Source: Betaproteobacteria bacterium (GTDB lineage Bacteria; Pseudomonadota; Gammaproteobacteria; Burkholderiales; Burkholderiaceae_C). From it: a stretch of DNA of 64,000 bases. The position numbers and the translations under genes were made by a program. Below the pieces are notes generated by a model, which was given only the letters and a program-made list of their open reading frames with translations, made no database searches and had not been told where the DNA came from. The DNA is taken from NCBI GenBank assembly GCA_016716535.1, contig JADJWD010000004.1, positions 310,001 to 374,000 of the forward strand, written 5' to 3'. Positions 15,661 through 23,887 of this stretch are shown in pieces; position 1 is the stretch's first letter; each line of letters opens with the position of its first letter.

Positions 15661-18173
15661 GTCACAAGCCTCGGAAAGCCATGCACGAGCACGAGCCCGA
15701 CGAGGCTCTGCGCGACCGTGTAGTGCCACCACAGCCGCACGTTGTCGAAGACGACGCGGCGCTGGCCGTCGAGCCGGCGCGCAAGCGCGCGCGCAACGGC
15801 AAAGACCGCCATCGTCACCGCAACGGCCACGAAAAAGCCCTCGAGCATGATGAACATCCACACGGCCGCGCCATGGCTCGACGCGCTGGGAGACACGTCG
15901 TGCTGCCCGGCAAGATCGATGCCGAAGGCCGCGGCAACGACCCCGATCGCCAACGCCATCAGCAGCATGAAGAGGCGGCGGCGCGCCCTCGCAAGCGCGC
16001 GCCCGGCGACGGCCACCACGCCGCTGCTCGCCAGCAGCAGCAAAGCGGCTGCAAGCGGTGCAGCCAGGCCGGGCAGCGCCTCGGCGCGCGGCCACACCTC
16101 GGGCGAGACGGTCCACAGGTACAAGTACGAGATGACCGCGCTGCCGTACAGCGACGCCGAGACGAGCATCAGCACGACCATCGCCCACCACGAGTGCGAC
16201 GACGGGCCGGTCAGGTACGCCTGCAGCTCGATGCCGCCGCCGATCGGCAACGGCCGCGGCAGCGGCGAAGGATCGAGGCCCCAGGCCCAGTGCACGATGC
16301 CGCCGATCGCGATCACCGCGCACACCAGCGCGGGCACGACGAGCTTCACCGTCAGCAGCAGAAAAAAGCCCGCGGTGAAGATCGCGCCGATCACCGGCGC
16401 CCAGCCGGGCATCGGCATGCGCATCAGCGCCTGCGGCTCGGCGCTGAGCGGATGCGTGAGGATCGTCTCGCGCCCGCCGGTCGCCGTGCCCGGCAGGTAC
16501 CAGCGGCCCTGCTCCACCTCGTCGGCAAGCTGCGCGTGGGTCCACAGCGGCTCGCGGCTTTCCACGCGCGGGATGCTGCGGCTCGAGTAGTTGCCGTTCG
16601 GCAGCCACTCGAGCGTGCCGGCGCGCCAGACGTTGCCGGCGTTGCCCTCGGCCGACATGCGCATCTTGCGCGCGAGGTCGAAGAGAAACAGCGCGACGCC
16701 CGCGGCGATCATGAACGCGCCGAGCGTGGAGACGAGATTCAGCACGTTCCAGCCCATCGCCGCGTCGTAGGTGTAGACGCGCCGCGGCATGCCGAGCAGG
16801 CCCGTGACGTGCATCGGCGCGAACGCGACGTGAAAGCCGGTGAAGACCAGCGCGAACACCCAGCGCCCGACGCGCTCCGACAGTGCATGCTTGCTGGTGT
16901 ACGGCAGCCAGTAGTAGAAGGCCGCAAGCAGCGGAAACACCATGCCGCCGATCAGCACGTAGTGCAGGTGCGCGACGATGAAGTAGCTGTCGTGCGCCTG
17001 CCAGTCGAACGGGATCACCGCGACCATCACGCCGGTCAGCCCACCGGCGACGAAGGTGAACAGGAATCCGAGCAGGAACAGCGACGGCGTCGCGCGCCAG
17101 TCGAGCCGCCCGCGCGCCAGCGTCGCGATCCAGGCGAAGACCTGGATGCCGCTCGGCACCGCCACCGCCATGCTCGCCGCCTGGAAGAACGACAGCGACA
17201 GCTGCGGGATGCCGGTGGCGAACATGTGGTGCACCCAGAGACCAAAGCTCAGGAACCCCGTCGCCACGAGCGCGATCACGACCGCGCGGTGCGCGACGAG
17301 CGGCGTCCTGGCCATCGTTGGCAGGATCATCGAGACCATGCCCGCCGCGGGCAGGAAGATGATGTAGACCTCGGGGTGGCCGAAGAACCAGAAGAGGTGC
17401 TGCCACAGGAGCGGGTCGCCGCCCTTGGCCGCTTCGAAGAAGGGCCAGCCGAACGCGCGCTCGAATTCGAGCAGCAGCGTGGCGAGGATGATCGCCGGGA
17501 AGGCGAAGACGATCATCAGCGCGAAGACGAGCATCGCCCAGGCGAAGACCGGCATGCGGTCCAGCGTCATGCCCGGCGCGCGCGTGCGCAGCACGCCGAC
17601 GATGATCTCGATCGCGCCGGCGATCGCCGAGATCTCGATGAAGCCGATGCCCAGGAGCCAGAAGTCGGCGCCGACGCCGGGCGACCAGGTGGCGCTGGTC
17701 AGCGGCGGGTTCATGAACCAGCCGCCCGAGGGCGCGGCGTTGGCGAACAGGCTGCCGAAGAACACCGTGCCGCCGACGAGGTAGGCCCAGTAGGCGTAGG
17801 CCGACAGGCGCGGGAACGGCAAGTCGCGCGCGCCGAGCATGTTGGGCAGCAGCAGCACACCCATCGCCTCGACCGCCGGCACCGCGAACAGGAACATCAT
17901 CACCGTGCCGTGCATCGTGAACAGCTGGTCGTACAGCTGCGGGCTCACGAGATTGTTGTTCGGCACCGCGAGCTGCGTGCGCATCACCAGCGCCAGGATG
18001 CCGGCGAGCACGAAGAAGACGAACGCCGTGCCGACGTAGGCGACGCCGATGTAGTTGTTGTTGATGACGGTCAGGAACCGCAGGCCGCGCGGCGGGTTCC
18101 ACAGGCGCTTCAGCTCGTCCAGCTCGCCGGGGGGGCGCGGCAGCGGATTGGGGAGTTCGGTGGTGCTGTTCAT
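15657..18173 (-). CDS. Cytochrome c oxidase fused subunits I and III
   Basis: Fusion of 838 aa. Residues 1-560 are subunit I: TMHGTVMMF (haem ligand region), FWFFGHPEVYIIFLP (CuB His with the cross-linked Tyr), WVHHMF (CuB His pair) and IVAHLHYVLIGG (haem a and a3 ligands). Residues about 600-838 are subunit III-like with seven further helices and the final HYTVAQSLVGL. The enzyme reduces oxygen and pumps protons. I+III fusions are known in caa3 oxidases. Start ATG at 18173 overlaps the exchanger stop by four bases; the stop overlaps the next start. The operon order II, exchanger, I+III is unusual. Confidence 0.93.
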   Translation of the reverse strand: MNSTTELPNPLPRPPGELDELKRLWNPPRGLRFLTVINNNYIGVAYVGTAFVFFVLAGILALVMRTQLAVPNNNLVSPQLYDQLFTMHGTVMMFLFAVPAVEAMGVLLLPNMLGARDLPFPRLSAYAYWAYLVGGTVFFGSLFANAAPSGGWFMNPPLTSATWSPGVGADFWLLGIGFIEISAIAGAIEIIVGVLRTRAPGMTLDRMPVFAWAMLVFALMIVFAFPAIILATLLLEFERAFGWPFFEAAKGGDPLLWQHLFWFFGHPEVYIIFLPAAGMVSMILPTMARTPLVAHRAVVIALVATGFLSFGLWVHHMFATGIPQLSLSFFQAASMAVAVPSGIQVFAWIATLARGRLDWRATPSLFLLGFLFTFVAGGLTGVMVAVIPFDWQAHDSYFIVAHLHYVLIGGMVFPLLAAFYYWLPYTSKHALSERVGRWVFALVFTGFHVAFAPMHVTGLLGMPRRVYTYDAAMGWNVLNLVSTLGAFMIAAGVALFLFDLARKMRMSAEGNAGNVWRAGTLEWLPNGNYSSRSIPRVESREPLWTHAQLADEVEQGRWYLPGTATGGRETILTHPLSAEPQALMRMPMPGWAPVIGAIFTAGFFLLLTVKLVVPALVCAVIAIGGIVHWAWGLDPSPLPRPLPIGGGIELQAYLTGPSSHSWWAMVVLMLVSASLYGSAVISYLYLWTVSPEVWPRAEALPGLAAPLAAALLLLASSGVVAVAGRALARARRRLFMLLMALAIGVVAAAFGIDLAGQHDVSPSASSHGAAVWMFIMLEGFFVAVAVTMAVFAVARALARRLDGQRRVVFDNVRLWWHYTVAQSLVGLVLVHGFPRLVT

Positions 18174-19201
18174 TTCAGCGTGTACAGCACCGCCAGCCCC
18201 GCCGCGTAGAGCACCAGCACGGCCAGCGAATCGACGCCCATGCGCAGCACAACGCGGTCGCGGCGTTCGAGGATGCCGCACAGGTACACGGCCGTCAGCA
18301 CCAGCGCGACCAACGCGGCGAAGCTCGAGAACGGGCCGGCTTCCAGCAGCACCGGCTTGCCCGGGTGCAGCGCATCGACCAGCACGACGATCGCCACGTT
18401 GAACATGTTCGTGCCGAAGATCTCGCCCACCGCCATCGAATAGCGGCGCAGCTTGACGGCCGCGAGCACGGTGCTGATCTCGGGCAGCGAGGTCGAGGCG
18501 CCGAGCACCACCGCGCCGAAGAAGCTCGTGCCGAGCCCCGTCTGCTCCGCCAGCGCGCGGCCGGTCTCGGCGAGCACGTAGCCGGCCACCAGGATCACGG
18601 CGCCCGCGGCGGCGCTGCGCAGCACGAGACCTCGCAGTCCGCCTTCCTGCTGCGGCTGCTTGTCGTCGTCTCCGCCCTCGGGCTTGGCCTGCTGCGGCTG
18701 CCAGGCCTGTTCGGCATGCGACCTCGAAACCAGCACGAGGCCGACGAGATAGGTCGCCGCCAGCATCCAGCTCCAGCCGCCCAGGCCGAACAGCAGCCTG
18801 TCGCCGGCCAGCGAAGGCGCCACCAGCAGCGCCATCGAGACCATGCCGAGCACGCCCTGCAGCAGCACCGTGGGCGACGCGACCACGCCGGTCAGCGGAT
18901 CGCGGCGGCCGATTGCCGCGTCGGCGAGCGCGAGGATCACGACGTTGATCGCGGCGCTGCCGAGCACATCGTTGACCGACAGCGCGGGCGCACCTTGCAG
19001 CGTGGCGGTGGTCGCCACCGCCAGCTCGGGCAGCGAGGTCACGCTGCCGAGCAGCAGCATGCCGATCACCGCCTGGCCGATGCCGGTTTGCTTGGCGATC
19101 GCGTCGGCGTACCGCGCGAGCCGCGTGCCGGCGAACCAGACGATCGCCGCGGCCGCGGCGAAGGCGGCGGCGTTGGCGAAGATCGGCAAGCCTTCGAACA
19201 T
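18170..19201 (-). CDS. Ca2+:cation antiporter (CaCA superfamily, YrbG-like)
   Basis: Protein of 343 aa with about ten helices and the two inverted alpha repeats of the family: GSVTSLPELAVATTATLQ with GSAAINVVIL, and GASTSLPEISTVLAAVKL with GTNMFNVAIV. The conserved Glu in each SLPE motif binds the cation. A hydrophilic central loop (about 165-195) is rich in Gln, Glu and Asp. Such proteins export Ca2+ in exchange for Na+ or H+. It lies between subunit II (29 bases) and subunit I+III (4-base overlap), so it is co-translated with the oxidase. Confidence 0.9.
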   Translation of the reverse strand: MFEGLPIFANAAAFAAAAAIVWFAGTRLARYADAIAKQTGIGQAVIGMLLLGSVTSLPELAVATTATLQGAPALSVNDVLGSAAINVVILALADAAIGRRDPLTGVVASPTVLLQGVLGMVSMALLVAPSLAGDRLLFGLGGWSWMLAATYLVGLVLVSRSHAEQAWQPQQAKPEGGDDDKQPQQEGGLRGLVLRSAAAGAVILVAGYVLAETGRALAEQTGLGTSFFGAVVLGASTSLPEISTVLAAVKLRRYSMAVGEIFGTNMFNVAIVVLVDALHPGKPVLLEAGPFSSFAALVALVLTAVYLCGILERRDRVVLRMGVDSLAVLVLYAAGLAVLYTLK

Positions 19202-19230
19202 CGCGCGCTTGTCGTTTCGATGGAGCGCCG

Positions 19231-20178
19231 CTACTCGAGCGCGCGCAGGTAGCCGGCCAGCGCGGTGAGCTGGCGGCCGTCGAGCTCACGCGCGAAGGCC
19301 GGCATCAGGCTGCCGGGCTTCACCTGCTGCGGGTCGGCGATCCAGGCGGCGTGTGCGCCAACGTGGTTGGGCAATGCGCCGGCCGCCAGCGTGAGGCGGC
19401 TGCCGACGTGCGTGAGGTCGGGCCCGAGCACGCCGGCCGCGGCAGAGCCCCGCACCGCGTGGCAGCTCGCGCAGTGCTGCATGAAGGCCGCCGGCGGCGC
19501 GGCCGCGGCCGGCGCACGCTGAGCCGCGCGCCAGCGATCGAAGTCCGCGGGCGGCGTGGCCACCACCCACAGCGCCATCTGCGCGTGCTGCGTGCCGCAG
19601 TACTCGGCGCACTGGCCGCGGAAGTGGCCGGCCTGGTCGGCGCGCACGGTCAGCCGGTTCACGCGGCCCGGGATCAAGTCGAGCTTGCCGGCCAGCGCCG
19701 GCACCCAGAAGCTGTGCAGCACGTTGTCGGAGCGCAAGTGCAGCTCGACGCTGCGGCCGACCGGCAGGCGCAGCTCGTTGGCCGTTTCGAAGTCGATGCC
19801 GCCGTTCGTGTGGCCACCGCTCGCATCACCGTCCATGTAGCGGACGCGCCACCACCACAGTTCGCCGATGACCTCGATGCGCAGCGCGGGTTCGGCGTGT
19901 GCGGCGGGCATGCGCGCCGCGGCGATGAACGTGTAGACGAGCAGCGCCGACAGCACCACCACCGGCAGCACGATGCCTCCGCCAACGACCGCCGCGTGCG
20001 AGCCGAGCCACGCGCCGCGGCGCTGTCCTCGGCCGAAGACGGCCCAGGCGGCGAGCACGACGACGAGCGCGAGGATGACGCCGGCGCCGCCGATCAGCAC
20101 CCAGGTGATCTCGGCGATCTCTCGCGCGTCGGGGCCGTGCGGATCGAGCGTCGATTGCAGCGGCGGCGGTAGCGGCAT
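19231..20178 (-). CDS. Cytochrome c oxidase subunit II with C-terminal haem c domain (caa3 type)
   Basis: Subunit of 315 aa, first gene of the oxidase operon. Two N-terminal membrane helices (about 25-50 and 65-88) are followed by the CuA domain with GQCAEYCGTQHAQM, containing both Cys, the Glu, His and Met ligands; the upstream HSFWVPALAGKLD supplies the other His. After an Ala/Pro linker comes a cytochrome c domain with CASCH and a candidate Met ligand in SLMPAF. This makes the oxidase caa3 type, accepting electrons through its own haem c. A palindromic repeat lies upstream; no clear promoter is seen. Confidence 0.93.
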   Translation of the reverse strand: MPLPPPLQSTLDPHGPDAREIAEITWVLIGGAGVILALVVVLAAWAVFGRGQRRGAWLGSHAAVVGGGIVLPVVVLSALLVYTFIAAARMPAAHAEPALRIEVIGELWWWRVRYMDGDASGGHTNGGIDFETANELRLPVGRSVELHLRSDNVLHSFWVPALAGKLDLIPGRVNRLTVRADQAGHFRGQCAEYCGTQHAQMALWVVATPPADFDRWRAAQRAPAAAAPPAAFMQHCASCHAVRGSAAAGVLGPDLTHVGSRLTLAAGALPNHVGAHAAWIADPQQVKPGSLMPAFARELDGRQLTALAGYLRALE

Positions 20179-20217
20179 GCGCGCGCGCCGGCAACCGGGG
20201 TGCCTGGAGGGCCCAAA

Positions 20218-20280
20218 CCCGTTCGGGCTGAGGTATCGAAGCCCTCTTCGAATGCCCTTCGATATCTCAGGGCGAACGGA
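20218..20280. repeat. Dispersed palindromic element, copy B (hairpin)
   Basis: CTGAGGTATCGAAG at 20228-20241 pairs with CTTCGATATCTCAG at 20257-20270 with one mismatch; outside these arms CCGTTCGGG and GGCGAACGG extend the stem. It shares both arms with the element at 6339. It separates the oxidase operon from the end of otsB and could terminate the trehalose transcript. Confidence 0.85.
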
Positions 20281-21094
20281 CTGGAGCGTGCGCCGATTGC
20301 ACAGACTGCCCCGCCTGCAGCGCCCTCCACGTCCGCTCGAGCAACTCGCCCATCTGCTGCGGCCCGTCGATGTAGAAGCGGGCGCGTGAGTCGCCGCGGC
20401 CGACGCGCACGGTCAGCCAGTCGGGCGGGGCGCTTTCGAAGACGGGCTCGTCGTTGACGTCGTCGCCGGCGAAGAGTGCGCAGTCGGCGCCGCAGCGCCG
20501 CACGAGATCGTGCATCGCGCGCGCCTTGTCCGGCGCGTCGAGCGCCGTCGCGTTGAAGACGCGCTTGCCGCCGAAGATGCGCACGCCTTTCGGCGCCGGT
20601 TCGAGCAGGCGCTGCAAGAGCGCGCGCGCCCGCACCGGCGAGCGCGCGCGCCGGTAGTGCAGCGCCAGCGACACCTGCTTGTCCTCGAGCGTCACGCCGC
20701 TGGCGGCCAGGTCGGCGGCGTGCCGGTACAGATGCTCGCGCAACGGGTGCAGCGCCTCGACGTGCGATTCCACGGCGGCAGCGGCGAGCGCGTTGCCCGG
20801 GTCCTCGGCACCGTGGCCGCCGACCACGTGCCGCGGCTCGAAACCGAGCCGTCCGCGCAGGTCGGCCACCGAGCGGCCGCTGACCACCACCACCGGGCAC
20901 ACCGCGGCCAGTTCGCGCAGCCGCTCGGCCACCGGCGCCGGGATGCACGCGTCGTCGGGGTGCGAGACGATCGGCGCCAGCGTGCCGTCGAAGTCGAAAC
21001 CCAGCACCGGGCGCCGGCGCATCACGGCGGCGAGTGCCGCGTCACCCTCGGGACTGAACAGATGAAGCATCCGCAGGAATCTGCGCTCGGTCAC
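20267..21094 (-). CDS. otsB: Trehalose-6-phosphate phosphatase
   Basis: HAD-family phosphatase of 275 aa that removes phosphate from trehalose 6-phosphate. Motifs: LGFDFDGTLAPI (nucleophile Asp and the next Asp), VVVSGRSVADL, and FAGDDVNDEPVF (Mg2+-binding Asp pair). Start taken as GTG at 21094, which overlaps the otsA stop (GTGA); an ATG at 21070 eight codons in would also give a complete domain. It is translated together with otsA and completes the two-step trehalose pathway. Confidence 0.9.
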   Translation of the reverse strand: MTERRFLRMLHLFSPEGDAALAAVMRRRPVLGFDFDGTLAPIVSHPDDACIPAPVAERLRELAAVCPVVVVSGRSVADLRGRLGFEPRHVVGGHGAEDPGNALAAAAVESHVEALHPLREHLYRHAADLAASGVTLEDKQVSLALHYRRARSPVRARALLQRLLEPAPKGVRIFGGKRVFNATALDAPDKARAMHDLVRRCGADCALFAGDDVNDEPVFESAPPDWLTVRVGRGDSRARFYIDGPQQMGELLERTWRALQAGQSVQSAHAPVRSP

Positions 21095-23736
21095 ATCAGC
21101 TGGTGCCGCTGCACGCGCGCCTCGATGCGCGCGCGCAGCCGCCAGCGGCCGGCGTCGGCCAGCATGCGCCCGGCCCAGCGGTAGACGTTGAATTCGCGCA
21201 CCGTCGTGCGCAGGCTCGCCATGCGCTCGCGCTGCTCGGCCGCGGGCATCGTCGCGGCGCGGTTCAGCGCGTCGGCCGTCTCCTCGACGTGGTACGGGTT
21301 GACGATCAGCGCCTCGTGCAGCTCGCGCGCGGCACCGGCGAAGCGGCTGAGCACCAGCACGCCGCGCAGGTCGTCGCGCGCCGCCACGTACTCCTTGCAC
21401 ACGAGGTTCATGCCGTCGTGCAGGCTGGTCACCACGCACATGTCGGCGGCGCGGTACAGCTCGTTGAGCGCATCGTGGTCGTGGTGCTGCGCCAGCAGGT
21501 GCACCGGCTGGTAGCCGGGCAGCCCGTAGCGGCGGTTGATGCGCTCGGTGACCCGCTGCACGCGCTCCTGGAAGGTGCGGTACTCGTCGAGGTCGCTGCG
21601 CGTGGGCGCTGCCACCTGCACGAAGACGAAGCGGCCGCGCCAGGCCGGCCACTTCTCGAGCAGCCGCTCGACCGCGTTCAGCCGCTCGAGGATGCCCTTC
21701 GTGTAGTCGTAGCGGTCGACGCCGATCGCGAGCACGGTGTCGGCCGGCAGCCCCAGGCGCGCGAAGACGCGCGTGCGGCACTCGGCCGGCGTCGGCCAGC
21801 GCTCGGTGTGCTCGGGCCAGGCGATCGAGATCGGGTAGCTCTCGATCAGCGTCTCCTTCTCGCGGAAGGTGATCGTCGAGTGCTCCTGCTCGATGCGCGC
21901 CTCGAGGTAGCGGTCGACCGTCTCCATGAAGTTCTTGCAGTGGAACCGCGTGTGAAAGCCCAGGATCGTGCTGCCGAGCATGCCCTCGAGGATCTCGCCT
22001 CGCCAGGGGCAGATGCCGAACGACTCGGGGTTGGGCCACGGGATGTGCCAGAACGTCAGGATCGTCGCCTGCGGCAGCCGCGCGCGCACCATCGCCGGCA
22101 CGAGCGCGAAGTGGTAGTCCTGCACCAGCACCACCGGGTCTTCGCTGCGCGCCTCGGCCACCACGGCGTCGGCGAAGCGCTGGTTGATCGTCCGATAGGC
22201 CTGCCAGTCCGACTCGCGGAACACCGGCCGCACGTGTGCCACGTGGCACAGCGGCCACATGCCCTCGTTGGCGAAGCCGTAGTAGTAGCCCTGCTCCTCC
22301 TGCGCCGTCAGCCAGACGCGGCGCAGCCAGTAAGACGCCTCGGCGCGCTCGCCCGGCGGCACCGAGACACGGTCGGCGCTGTCGACGGTCTCGCGATCGG
22401 CGCTGCCGCTGCCGTGCGCGACCCAGGTGCCCGAGCAGGCGCGCATCACCGGCTCGAGCGCGGTGACGAGACCGCTGGCCGGCCGGCGCACGGCGATCGT
22501 CGTGCGGGGCTCGGCGCGGCGCGCCGGGGCTTCGGCCACGACGACGGCGGTGGAGGCGGTGGTGGCGACCGCGGTGGTTGCCGTGGCGGAAGTGGCAGAG
22601 GCGGCGGACGTGTCAGCAGCAGCCGCCGTGGCGGTGGCCGGCGTACCCGCCCCATCGGTCGCAGCGCCCGCCGCGCCGGCGCCATCGATTGCGGCAGCCA
22701 CTGCCGCCGAGCCGTTTGCGCCCGCGCCCGCGGCATCGCCGTTCGCCACAGGCTCCGGCACCTGCTCGACCACCTGCTCCACCACCCGCTCGTGGATGTA
22801 CGGCTCGCGGTTCGACACCGCGATCACCTGGTCGCCGGCGAGGTGGCTGCGCAGCAGCGCCCGCAGGCGCGCGGCCGTCCACTCGGTGTCGGGGCCTTGC
22901 GCGCGGCGGTACTCGTCTTCCAGGTCCCTCAGCCGCGAGCGCAAGTCGGCCGCGAACGGCGCCAGTTCGGGCGCTGGTACCAGCGGCGTCAGCAGACCCT
23001 CGCCGCGCATGATGGCGCGCACGCCGCGCACCCAGCCGTACCAGCTGATCTGCGCGACGACGACGGTGACAAGGACGATGATGAGCCCGAGCACGGCGAT
23101 CAGGCCGATCAGGTAGCGGCGCGTGTCCTGGCTGCGCCGCTCGATGAAGCTCAGGTCGTGCAGCAGCACGAGATGGCCGAGCAGCGCCGGCTGCGCCGCC
23201 CCTTCGGCCACGGCCACCGGTTCGGTGTCGGGCGGCGGCACGATGGACGCGGCGGTGCCGCGCCGGCCCTCGACGGCAAGCAGTTCGCTGTCGCCGCCGG
23301 GGGCCTGGGCGGCGCCGGTCCGGCCCGGCCCGGCCGCGGGCCGCGATGCGGCGCCGTTGCCGGCCTCGGCCCCGCCGCCGGGTCCAGCGCCACCTCCTGC
23401 CCACACCGGGTGCACGCCCACGTGCACCGGGCCGCCGGCCAGTTCGTAGCTCTGATCGGCGCCGCCGGCGATCTCGGCCGCCTTCGCGCAACTGAGCGAT
23501 TCGGGGAACCGCTCGGTCTGTTGCACGCGCTGGCCGCGCGCCGAGCACAGCGCGATCGCGAAGAGCCGCTCGTCGCTGGCCGTGCGCTGCAACAGCGGCT
23601 TGACCCGCGCCGCCCGCCCTTCGGCCAGCGCGTCGGCGAGCGAATCCGACAATGCGTTGGCGACGAGCACGCCGCGGCTGTTCAGGTCGCGGCTGAACCA
23701 TCGCAGCGTCACCTGATCCATCAGCGGCACGGCCAA
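21091..23736 (-). CDS. otsA: Trehalose-6-phosphate synthase with N-terminal membrane sensor region (5' end frameshifted)
   Basis: The C-terminal 480 residues are a GT20 synthase joining UDP- or GDP-glucose to glucose 6-phosphate: VQDYHFALVPAMVR, FWHIPWPNPESF, VDRYDYTKGI and SLHDGMNLVCKEYVA are all intact. In front lie about 200 residues of putative periplasmic domain, a membrane helix (about 205-235, IGLIAVLGLIIVLVTVVVA) and a linker, then a roughly 100-residue Ala/Thr-rich insert placed inside the start of the synthase domain. The open frame begins at a TTG at 23736, but the missing first helix is encoded in another frame at 23740-23830 (see the next entry). Partner of otsB with overlapping ends. 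Confidence 0.85.
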   Translation of the reverse strand: MAVPLMDQVTLRWFSRDLNSRGVLVANALSDSLADALAEGRAARVKPLLQRTASDERLFAIALCSARGQRVQQTERFPESLSCAKAAEIAGGADQSYELAGGPVHVGVHPVWAGGGAGPGGGAEAGNGAASRPAAGPGRTGAAQAPGGDSELLAVEGRRGTAASIVPPPDTEPVAVAEGAAQPALLGHLVLLHDLSFIERRSQDTRRYLIGLIAVLGLIIVLVTVVVAQISWYGWVRGVRAIMRGEGLLTPLVPAPELAPFAADLRSRLRDLEDEYRRAQGPDTEWTAARLRALLRSHLAGDQVIAVSNREPYIHERVVEQVVEQVPEPVANGDAAGAGANGSAAVAAAIDGAGAAGAATDGAGTPATATAAAADTSAASATSATATTAVATTASTAVVVAEAPARRAEPRTTIAVRRPASGLVTALEPVMRACSGTWVAHGSGSADRETVDSADRVSVPPGERAEASYWLRRVWLTAQEEQGYYYGFANEGMWPLCHVAHVRPVFRESDWQAYRTINQRFADAVVAEARSEDPVVLVQDYHFALVPAMVRARLPQATILTFWHIPWPNPESFGICPWRGEILEGMLGSTILGFHTRFHCKNFMETVDRYLEARIEQEHSTITFREKETLIESYPISIAWPEHTERWPTPAECRTRVFARLGLPADTVLAIGVDRYDYTKGILERLNAVERLLEKWPAWRGRFVFVQVAAPTRSDLDEYRTFQERVQRVTERINRRYGLPGYQPVHLLAQHHDHDALNELYRAADMCVVTSLHDGMNLVCKEYVAARDDLRGVLVLSRFAGAARELHEALIVNPYHVEETADALNRAATMPAAEQRERMASLRTTVREFNVYRWAGRMLADAGRWRLRARIEARVQRHQLM

Positions 23737-23830
23737 GGTACGCTGCCGCGACCAGCGTCAGCACCAGCGGCGCGAGAAACCGCAACTGCAGCCGGACCGA
23801 TTTCAGCTGGATCTTGAGCGCATTGAGCAT
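23731..23830 (-). pseudogene. Out-of-frame N-terminal segment of the sensor-OtsA gene
   Basis: From ATG at 23830 the sequence reads MLNALKIQLKSVRLQLRFLA and then PLVLTLVAAAYL, a natural first membrane helix. At 23735-23740 one extra G (TACCTTGGCCGTG instead of TACCTTGCCGTG) shifts the frame; removing it joins AAAYL to AVPLMDQVTLRWFSRDLN of the synthase gene without a gap. So the ancestral protein was about 912 aa with two membrane helices. Either a recent +1 mutation or a sequencing error explains this. Confidence 0.7.
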
Positions 23831-23831
23831 G

Positions 23832-23850
23832 CGGGCGACCATATCGCCCG
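23832..23850. promoter_or_regulatory. Inverted repeat in the otsA / GH15 divergent region
   Basis: CGGGCGA at 23832-23838 and TCGCCCG at 23844-23850 form a perfect 7-bp inverted repeat with spacer CCATA, immediately before the otsA-side ATG. It could be an operator shared by the divergent trehalose genes. Only 57 bases separate the two starts. Confidence 0.35.
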
Positions 23851-23887
23851 TGGGCAGGCTGCACGCCCGAATAACCTGAACTTCGCT

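Noticed and set aside
15045..18209. Open frame of over 1000 codons antisense to the fused oxidase subunit
   Set aside because: Product is charged low-complexity sequence; the minus strand carries intact subunit I and III motifs.
18174..19289. N-terminal extension of the oxidase subunit I/III frame through the exchanger gene
   Set aside because: The frame stays open by chance; the real start is the ATG at 18173 that overlaps the exchanger stop.
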